Shown in pieces: positions 5,917 to 11,259 of a DNA stretch of 14,617 nt. The position numbers and the translations under genes were made by a program. The notes beneath the pieces are model-generated. The model had not been told where the DNA came from, did no database searches, and saw nothing but the letters and a program-made list of their open reading frames with translations. Source of the DNA: an uncultured Atopobium sp. (GTDB taxonomy: Bacteria; Actinomycetota; Coriobacteriia; Coriobacteriales; Atopobiaceae); contig CALIZS010000059.1 in NCBI GenBank assembly GCA_938028565.1, positions 1 to 14,617 on the forward strand, read 5' to 3'. Every line of letters starts with the position of its first letter. Position 1 is the first letter of the stretch.

Positions 5917-6555
5917 ATGAAAAAATTTGTAACAAAATCCCTGACGTATGTCGCTGGCCTACTTATGGCAGTTGCACTTGTTGGATGCAGCGTTGGTGGT
6001 ACTGGCAACACAGGTACAACAACCGCTCCAACTGCCGAGCAGCAGAATTCTGCTGCAGTTCCACCTGAGGCAGCATCAAAACTTCACCTCAAAGACGGTG
6101 ATACCTTCCCAGATTTTAAGGCAACAGATATCACTACTGGCGCTACCTATGACAACACCGTCTTTGGACAGAATAAGGTCACTGTTCTGACCTTCTGGTT
6201 CAATGGCTGTACTGGCTGCATTCAGGAGATGCCAATGCTTCAAGAACTTGCTGATACCTATAAGGACAAAGGTGTCAATGTCGTGGGTGTTAATGCCGAA
6301 GCTGCATACACGGACGACGCTAAGAAGGAAGCCGTGAACATCCTACAGAAGCAGGGCGTTACCTATGGAAACGTCGCTCTTGATCCTCACAGCGATGGCG
6401 GTCACGTTATCGAAGGCCTAACAGCGTTCCCAACCACTATGGTTATTGACCAGAACGGTAGACTTGTGGGCGATCCAATTACCGGTGGCTCCAGCAAGCT
6501 TCAAGGCAGCGAACTGCAAAAGCGCGTTGACCAGGCCCTTGCTCAGTCAAAGTAG
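5917..6555 (+). CDS. TlpA/ResA-like thioredoxin-fold lipoprotein
   Basis: The 212-residue protein has a lipoprotein signal peptide with lipobox LVGC (C24) and a Thr/Ala/Gln-rich linker. A thioredoxin fold follows, of the AhpC-TSA/Redoxin (TlpA) type, with the active site NGCTGC (C98, C101) and the cis-proline loop AFPTT at P172. Such proteins act outside the membrane as thiol-disulfide reductases, for example in cytochrome maturation, extracytoplasmic disulfide reduction or methionine sulfoxide repair. Here it would be anchored outside and reduced from the membrane, plausibly by the polyferredoxin encoded 59 nt upstream. The start at 5917 is favoured because AGGA lies 7 nt before it. An earlier ATG at 5912 reads only ATG-AAA-TGA and overlaps this start. 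Confidence 0.9.
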   Translation: MKKFVTKSLTYVAGLLMAVALVGCSVGGTGNTGTTTAPTAEQQNSAAVPPEAASKLHLKDGDTFPDFKATDITTGATYDNTVFGQNKVTVLTFWFNGCTGCIQEMPMLQELADTYKDKGVNVVGVNAEAAYTDDAKKEAVNILQKQGVTYGNVALDPHSDGGHVIEGLTAFPTTMVIDQNGRLVGDPITGGSSKLQGSELQKRVDQALAQSK

Positions 6556-6585
6556 GTTATAGAAACTTACATACCGCTCACGGCA

Positions 6586-6611
6586 CACGGCGAGAAGAAC
6601 TTCTCGCCGTG
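6586..6611. terminator. Strong hairpin after the TlpA-like gene (terminator-like, no T-run)
   Basis: CACGGCGAGAAG (6586-6597) is followed by AA and its exact complement (6600-6611), a GC-rich 11-12-bp stem 30 nt after the TlpA-like stop. There is no T-tract, so it may be a weak or Rho-linked terminator, an mRNA-stabilising structure, or a partial stop before the two-component genes. Confidence 0.5.
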
Positions 6612-6648
6612 CGGCATAATCGGTTAGCATTTGAAGCATCGTAGAGAC

Positions 6649-6687
6649 TACGCCTGGACTGAGTCATTTGAGCTTGGTCCAGGCGTA
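6649..6687. promoter_or_regulatory. Inverted repeat upstream of the response regulator
   Basis: TACGCCTGGAC (6649-6659) and GTCCAGGCGTA (6677-6687) form a perfect 11-bp inverted repeat with a 17-nt spacer. It ends 46 nt before the response regulator start. GCATTTGAA also occurs at both 6627-6635 and 6716-6724. It could be an operator or an RNA hairpin in the leader; there is no T-run. Confidence 0.4.
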
Positions 6688-6733
6688 CTCTAATGCTTGC
6701 AAATAGCATCAAGCTGCATTTGAAAGGGAAGAA

Positions 6734-7414
6734 TTGAAAATCCTTGTAGTGGAAGATGAAAAAGAGCTTCTTGCCTCTATTGGAGAGGGGCTTGAGCTGG
6801 ACGGTTATTACGTTAATCTTGTCGACAATGGCACTCAGGCTCTTGAAATGGCTCAGCTTGAGCAATATGACCTGATTCTACTTGACCTTAACCTTCCTGG
6901 TATCGATGGACTTGATTTGCTGCGTACACTACGAGCGGAGCACTCAGAGACCAAGGTGCTGATTCTTTCTGCGCGTTCATCGGTGTCTGATCGCATTGTT
7001 GGATTAGATGCGGGTGCTGATGACTACCTTATAAAACCTTTTGCGTTTGGCGAGCTAGAAGCTCGTATTAGAACTCTTTTACGTCGTGAGTATACTCACG
7101 GGGAGGCGTCTTTGACGTTGGGAGAACTTCGGTTTGATACTACGGCTCGACAAGTTTTTGTTGGAGACGCTCAGGTTAATTTCACCAAAAAAGAACTTGC
7201 AATTCTAGAGTATCTGATGCGACATGCTGGAGCGGTTGTGAGCAGTGAAGAGCTAATGACTCATGCGTGGGATAGCAACGTGGACTTATTCAGCAATTCT
7301 GTGCGTGTTCACATTTTTTCGGTACGAAAAAAGTTACGAGAAGCTCTTGGATATGACCCAATTTCTAACAGAGTAGGAGAGGGTTATTGCTTTAAGAGGG
7401 ACAGCGATGACTAA
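6734..7414 (+). CDS. OmpR/PhoB-family response regulator
   Basis: The 226-residue protein has a receiver domain (about 1-115) with acidic residues E7/D8, phospho-acceptor D51, the conserved S79 and K101 in the LIKPF motif. A winged-helix DNA-binding domain follows (about 128-222), ending in the typical RVGEGYCF. Phosphorylation by the overlapping kinase should promote dimer binding to direct-repeat sites. The start is TTG at 6734, supported by AAAGGGA just upstream and by the family's usual MKILVVEDE beginning. The last 8 nt overlap the kinase gene. The upstream redox operon, with TTAACA boxes at one-turn spacing, is a natural candidate target. The signal sensed is unknown. Confidence 0.95.
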   Translation: MKILVVEDEKELLASIGEGLELDGYYVNLVDNGTQALEMAQLEQYDLILLDLNLPGIDGLDLLRTLRAEHSETKVLILSARSSVSDRIVGLDAGADDYLIKPFAFGELEARIRTLLRREYTHGEASLTLGELRFDTTARQVFVGDAQVNFTKKELAILEYLMRHAGAVVSSEELMTHAWDSNVDLFSNSVRVHIFSVRKKLREALGYDPISNRVGEGYCFKRDSDD

Positions 7415-8567
7415 GATAAGTGAAATAATCCCAAAGCCAATGCGCTCGATACGTGCCCAACTCACTCTTCTTATGGTGGGCTTATTGGTGTGCTGTTGCA
7501 TTGTTTTGACCTGGCTTGTGTATCGCTCGACTTCTGAGCTGCTGGAACTAGCTGCAGCCAACGCCATCAATCAGGGAGCTCTTTCTATCGTTTTGGATGT
7601 AGATGCTATCGAACGCTCTATTTTGTTTGACGCGCTGGGTATCTTGCTTGTTGTGATTGCTGCAGGAAGCTGTGTAGCTTATTTTTTAATTGGCCACTAT
7701 ACCAAGCCAGTTCAACAACTCTCTGCTCACATGAAAGAAATTAGCCCAAATACATTGTCTGATTCCATTGAAATTGAGGGCGGTGGAGAAGAGATTCAAG
7801 AGCTGGTTAAGTCATTTAATCAGATGACTGAGCAACTAGATGAAGCATTTGCAATGCAGAGGCGTTTCTCGTCTAGCGCAGCTCACGAGCTTAGAACACC
7901 AATTGCGGTGCTGCGGACCAAGCTTGACGTTTTCAAGAAAAAGAAACGCGAACAGCATGAATATGACGAGCTTGTAACTACGATGGAGACATACATTGAC
8001 CGCCTATCTTCCATCATCACTGACCTTTTGGAATTTGCGGAGACATCTGAGCTAGGAGAGGCTGAGGACGTTTCTCTTGATTCGGTAGTTAAAACGGTCG
8101 TGGATGATCTTGAATCGGTTGCTCAAAATAATATGGTAAACGTGCAGGTTAATATGCAGATTGATGCACATTCTGATACACAATCTGATGCACAGACCTT
8201 TATCGTAAAAGGAAATACCAATCTGCTGTATCGAGCTCTTTACAACCTGGTTGAAAATGCCATTCGTTATAACAATGAAGAAGGCTCAGTCAACATTACT
8301 CTAGAAACCAGGGGTCAAGAAGGCGTGATTATAATTGCCGATACAGGAGTAGGCATAGCACCTGAGCAAAGAGAGCTTGTATTTGAGCCGTTCTACAGGG
8401 TGAATAAGTCACGATCCAGAGAGTTTGGCGGTGCGGGTATTGGTCTCTCACTGGTTAAAACTATCTTAAAGCGACATGGAGCTTCCATAACAGTCTCTGA
8501 AAACAACCCTCAGGGTTCTGTATTTACTATCAGAATTCCACTGGTTGATTCAATAGATTTTGACTAA
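7407..8567 (+). CDS. Membrane sensor histidine kinase (HAMP, HisKA, HATPase_c)
   Basis: The 386-residue kinase has two transmembrane segments (about 17-39 and 73-96) with only about 33 residues between them, too short for a classic sensor domain, so it may sense within the membrane or through a partner. A HAMP linker (about 97-149) leads to the phosphorylation site AAHELRTP with H160. The ATPase domain shows the N box (NLVENA, N284), the G1 box DTGVGI (312-317) and the G2 box GAGIGLSLV (about 342-350). The ATG at 7407 overlaps the end of the response regulator gene by 8 nt, so the two are cotranslated. Residues about 253-264 are encoded by a 12-bp tandem repeat. Confidence 0.95.
   Translation: MTKISEIIPKPMRSIRAQLTLLMVGLLVCCCIVLTWLVYRSTSELLELAAANAINQGALSIVLDVDAIERSILFDALGILLVVIAAGSCVAYFLIGHYTKPVQQLSAHMKEISPNTLSDSIEIEGGGEEIQELVKSFNQMTEQLDEAFAMQRRFSSSAAHELRTPIAVLRTKLDVFKKKKREQHEYDELVTTMETYIDRLSSIITDLLEFAETSELGEAEDVSLDSVVKTVVDDLESVAQNNMVNVQVNMQIDAHSDTQSDAQTFIVKGNTNLLYRALYNLVENAIRYNNEEGSVNITLETRGQEGVIIIADTGVGIAPEQRELVFEPFYRVNKSRSREFGGAGIGLSLVKTILKRHGASITVSENNPQGSVFTIRIPLVDSIDFD
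8163..8198 (+). repeat. Three-unit 12-bp tandem repeat inside the kinase gene
   Basis: Three imperfect units start at 8163 (GATGCACATTCT), 8175 (GATACACAATCT) and 8187 (GATGCACAGACC). They encode DAHS, DTQS and DAQT in a loop between the dimerisation and ATPase domains. The unit length is a multiple of three, so copy-number changes would keep the frame. Confidence 0.7.
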
Positions 8568-8631
8568 CTTCTACATACTTCACCGGTGCTGCCGTTTGGA
8601 GGCGGGACAAAATAAGACAGAATGCTATGAG

Positions 8632-8650
8632 TCAATACAGGGTACAATTG
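8632..8650. promoter_or_regulatory. Possible operator in the deoR leader
   Basis: TCAATACA (8632-8639) followed by CAATTG (8645-8650) resembles the box at 11185-11201 near the glycyl radical enzyme gene, where the same two elements are 3 nt apart instead of 5. It lies 35 nt before the DeoR start, which would fit autoregulation. The match is short. Confidence 0.25.
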
Positions 8651-8685
8651 TCCTACATGATAATACCTGTTCAAAGGCAGAAATA

Positions 8686-9441
8686 ATGTTTTTAAAAGAA
8701 CGCCAAGATAAGATTGTGGAGTTCGTTAATGCAAACGGTAGAGCCACAGTAATTGAGCTTTCAGAAAAATTTAGCGTTACTGAAGATTGCATCAGAAAAG
8801 ATCTTAAACACCTCGATGGCCAGGGTCTTTTAAAGCGTGTGTACGGTGGTGCAATCAGTACGTCGGTACAGCCTAACTGGAACATCAGCACGCGCATTAA
8901 TACTAAGATTCCCGAGAAGCGCATTATTGCGGATAAGGCATATGAGCTCATTGAGCCAGGTGAGACCGTTTACCTGGACATTTCCACAACTAATATTGCC
9001 TTGGCAGAGAAAATTGCTGCTGGCACTAAATACATGACGGTCATTACCAACATGATCGATATTCTTCAGGCGTTGAGCGGAAATCCCGCCATTAAGGTTA
9101 TTTCGACTGGTGGAACTGTTAATTACGAGCTCAATAGTTTCTACGGATCTGCAGCAATTCAGACGCTCGAGTCATATCACTTTGATAAGGTATTTATGGG
9201 TGCCATAGGTATTAACTTGGATACAGGTGAGCTTCTCACCTATGACATTGACGATGGAGCTGTCAAACGCCAAGTAATTAAGACAGCCTCTCAGGTCATT
9301 CTTATGGTTGATCACGAGAAGTTCAGTTCTTCGGGAAGCTATGCCTTTGCGCACTTCGATGACGTTACGACGGTAATCACGGACAAGCTTACTGAGAAGC
9401 TGAAAGACCAGCTTGCTACTTTTGACGTGATTTGCAAGTAG
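8686..9441 (+). CDS. DeoR/GlpR-family transcriptional regulator of the sugar locus
   Basis: With the ATG at 8686 the product is 251 residues, the usual DeoR size. It has an N-terminal DeoR helix-turn-helix (about 20-41, ending near the typical YGGAIS at 53-58). A DeoRC effector-binding domain follows, with YLDISTTN (97-104), STGGTVN (140-146), GAIGI (172-176) and DHEKF (209-213, K212 in the conserved lysine position). These repressors usually respond to a phosphorylated sugar. AAAGG lies about 9 nt before this ATG; an in-frame extension back to 8560 would add residues the family lacks and overlap the kinase gene. Its position beside the PTS and glycyl radical genes suggests that it controls them, with an anhydrohexitol phosphate or deoxy-sugar phosphate as possible effector (inference). 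Confidence 0.92.
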   Translation: MFLKERQDKIVEFVNANGRATVIELSEKFSVTEDCIRKDLKHLDGQGLLKRVYGGAISTSVQPNWNISTRINTKIPEKRIIADKAYELIEPGETVYLDISTTNIALAEKIAAGTKYMTVITNMIDILQALSGNPAIKVISTGGTVNYELNSFYGSAAIQTLESYHFDKVFMGAIGINLDTGELLTYDIDDGAVKRQVIKTASQVILMVDHEKFSSSGSYAFAHFDDVTTVITDKLTEKLKDQLATFDVICK

Positions 9442-9471
9442 ATTAGAATTCACAGCAGGATCTCTAAAGCA

Positions 9472-9502
9472 AAACCCCGCTTGATAAATTTAAGCGGGGT
9501 TT
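9472..9502. terminator. Bidirectional terminator between deoR and the EIIB gene
   Basis: AAACCCCGCTT (9472-9482) pairs perfectly with AAGCGGGGTTT (9492-9502) around a 9-nt AT loop, with Ts on the right for the plus strand and TTTTGCTTT on the minus strand. It lies 31 nt after the deoR stop and 51 nt past the end of the leftward EIIB gene. Confidence 0.88.
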
Positions 9503-9552
9503 ATGCATTGCATGTAAATTTGTCTGTAGCGTAGGCTATTTACTAGTACGGC

Positions 9553-9861
9553 CTAGCCAAGTTCTGACTTAACCTTTGCGACAATTGCAGGAGCAGACTT
9601 GATAACAGTTGCTGCAGGAAGCTTAATCTTTGGAAGATCAGCAAACCTCTCGACATCTTTGATAGGCATATCATTGGTAAGAACAACTGCTGTTGCGCCG
9701 GTAAGATCCTCAGCGGTAATAGCATTCTCTATGCCAATGGAACCCTGAGTCTCAACCTTGCACTCAATCTGCTCTGCTGCACAAGCGTTCTTCAGTGCCT
9801 CAGCAGCCATATATGTATGAGCAACACCAGACGGACAAGCGGTTACAGCCAAAATCTTCAT
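9553..9861 (-). CDS. PTS fructose-type EIIB subunit
   Basis: The 102-residue protein is a free-standing fructose-family EIIB. It starts with the signature TACPSGVAHTYMAAEAL, whose C9 takes phosphate from EIIA and gives it to the sugar. A KVETQGSIG strand-turn is also typical. It closely resembles E. coli FrwB and FryB as I remember them. Its ribosome binding site, AAGGAG, overlaps the TAA stop of the EIIC gene just upstream (TAAGGAG), so it is the second gene of a tight leftward pair. It acts in the cytoplasm docked to EIIC. No EIIA domain is fused to it or found nearby. Confidence 0.93.
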   Translation of the reverse strand: MKILAVTACPSGVAHTYMAAEALKNACAAEQIECKVETQGSIGIENAITAEDLTGATAVVLTNDMPIKDVERFADLPKIKLPAATVIKSAPAIVAKVKSELG

Positions 9862-9870
9862 GGACGCTCC

Positions 9871-10971
9871 TTAGAACTCGATAGTAATCTCGACGTCGTC
9901 ATCTGCTGCAGGCTTAGCGGACTCCTCAGTGATATCCTTCTTGAATACCGCAACAAGGCCAAGGTAGATTGCAATGCCGATTGCAAGAGAAACCAGGTAT
10001 GTACCAGCAGAAGTGACAGGAAGAACTACCAGACCACCCCAAGCAGCGTTGCAGTAAACGCCAAGAGCACCAGCAATTGCGCCAGTAATAGCACTTGAAA
10101 TGATGTTGATTGGCATCATGTGTGCTGGATCAGCGGTGGTGTAAGAAATTGCACCCTCGGTAATGCCGCACATACCCATAACAATAGAACCAATACCTGC
10201 GTCACGCTCAGCCTCGGTGAACTTCTTTCTGAAGACGTAAGAGGCAATACCCGCTGCGATTGGAGGAAGGCAGATAGCAATTGCAATAGGGCCAAAGAAC
10301 TGCGCATTGTGTCCGGCAAGAACCTCGGTGCCAACAACGGCAACGCCGGTGGAGTATGCAACCTTATTGATTGGACCACCCAGGTCAAAGGCAATCATAG
10401 CGCCACAAATTGCGCCAACAATAACTGCGCTTGTACCGTTCATGCTAGAAAGCCAAACAGTAAGGGTGGTTAAAAGCCATGCGCAAGGAGCGCCAACAAC
10501 ACAAATCATAATTGTTCCAACAATCAAGGAAGTACAGATTGGAACAATCATGATTGAGAGAAGGGATTGCATTGCCTTTGGCAGCTTGACTTTCTTGAGC
10601 GCTGCTGCAAGGTAGCCGCAGAGAAGGCCAGCAATAATACCGCCGATAAATCCAGAGCCAACATTAACAGCTAGCTGACCACAGATAAGGCCAGGAGCAA
10701 TACCAGGTCGATCAGCGATTGCAAATGCGATAAATGCAGAAAGAACTGGGACCATAAGGCCAAGTCCGACACCACCAATCTGGCTAAGTACATCAACAAC
10801 AATGTTTGATGCTTTGACTGCACTTTCAGTTGCAATGGTGTTCATTGAAAGCATTGCAGCTATAGCGTAGAGAACACCACCTGTAACTACAACAGGAATC
10901 ATGTACGAAACACCACTCATCAGGTACTGCTGAATCTTTTTAGCCTGACTTGTTGAGTCTTTAGCTTCCAT
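9871..10971 (-). CDS. PTS fructose-type EIIC permease (FrwC-like)
   Basis: The 366-residue membrane permease has about eight to ten hydrophobic segments and the fructose EIIC signatures ADRPGIAPG (86-94), DLGGPINK (196-203) and GITEGAI (269-275). It translocates a sugar or polyol while EIIB phosphorylates it. The hydrophilic acidic tail (about 347-366) is cytoplasmic. AAGGAG stands 6 nt before the ATG at 10971. The size is close to that of E. coli FrwC. The gene is divergent from the glycyl radical enzyme gene, and the shared 288-nt promoter region suggests common control. Because the neighbouring enzyme is PflD-like, the transported compound is more likely an anhydrohexitol such as 1,5-anhydromannitol or 1,5-anhydroglucitol than fructose; this is inference from context. 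Confidence 0.93.
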   Translation of the reverse strand: MEAKDSTSQAKKIQQYLMSGVSYMIPVVVTGGVLYAIAAMLSMNTIATESAVKASNIVVDVLSQIGGVGLGLMVPVLSAFIAFAIADRPGIAPGLICGQLAVNVGSGFIGGIIAGLLCGYLAAALKKVKLPKAMQSLLSIMIVPICTSLIVGTIMICVVGAPCAWLLTTLTVWLSSMNGTSAVIVGAICGAMIAFDLGGPINKVAYSTGVAVVGTEVLAGHNAQFFGPIAIAICLPPIAAGIASYVFRKKFTEAERDAGIGSIVMGMCGITEGAISYTTADPAHMMPINIISSAITGAIAGALGVYCNAAWGGLVVLPVTSAGTYLVSLAIGIAIYLGLVAVFKKDITEESAKPAADDDVEITIEF

Positions 10972-11032
10972 TAGGCTCTCCTTTTTCTAATGATTCTTTA
11001 TTGCTTTAGCGTGTATAACGCCGTGACTCCGT

Positions 11033-11050
11033 ATTGTTGTGTATTGATTT
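11033..11050 (-). promoter_or_regulatory. 18-nt box, EIIC side of the divergent promoter region
   Basis: ATTGTTGTGTATTGATTT here is the reverse complement of 11182-11199 with a single mismatch. It lies 61 nt upstream of the EIIC start. The two boxes face each other across the divergent promoter region, so binding by the local DeoR-type regulator, possibly with looping, is the simplest explanation. Confidence 0.5.
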
Positions 11051-11054
11051 CACC

Positions 11055-11081
11055 GAAATAATATAGAAATAGAGTCGAAAT
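11055..11081. promoter_or_regulatory. GAAAT triple repeat at exact 11-bp spacing
   Basis: GAAAT occurs at 11055-11059, 11066-11070 and 11077-11081, one helical turn apart, and the first forms a small palindrome with ATTTC at 11047-11051. DeoR-family operators are often short motifs repeated in phase, so this may be part of the same operator or a regulator-binding region upstream of EIIC. Confidence 0.35.
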
Positions 11082-11181
11082 GCGTCAATAAATAATTGGT
11101 ATGTAAATAAACTTTGTCGTAAACGGCCTATAAATAACGATAGACGGTATTCATTATTATTGTTTTGGTCGGAAAAATAGA

Positions 11182-11199
11182 AAATCAATACAAAACAAT
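11182..11199 (+). promoter_or_regulatory. 18-nt box, glycyl radical enzyme side of the divergent promoter region
   Basis: AAATCAATACAAAACAAT is the inverted partner of 11033-11050 (17 of 18 positions), 60 nt before the chosen start of the glycyl radical enzyme gene. The surrounding 10972-11259 region is AT-rich and holds no gene. No unambiguous -35/-10 pair could be picked by eye. Confidence 0.5.
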
Positions 11200-11259
11200 T
11201 GAAAATACGGAAGAAACAAAATACAATCAATGGTAATTTCGAACTTTAAGGGGGAGTTA

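Noticed and set aside
8560..8685. N-terminal extension of the DeoR regulator to 8560
   Set aside because: It would overlap the kinase stop, has no good ribosome binding site and adds 42 residues absent from DeoR proteins; 8686 gives the normal length.
11230..11259. Earlier start of the glycyl radical enzyme at 11230
   Set aside because: No ribosome binding site precedes it, whereas AAGGGGGAG stands before the ATG at 11260.
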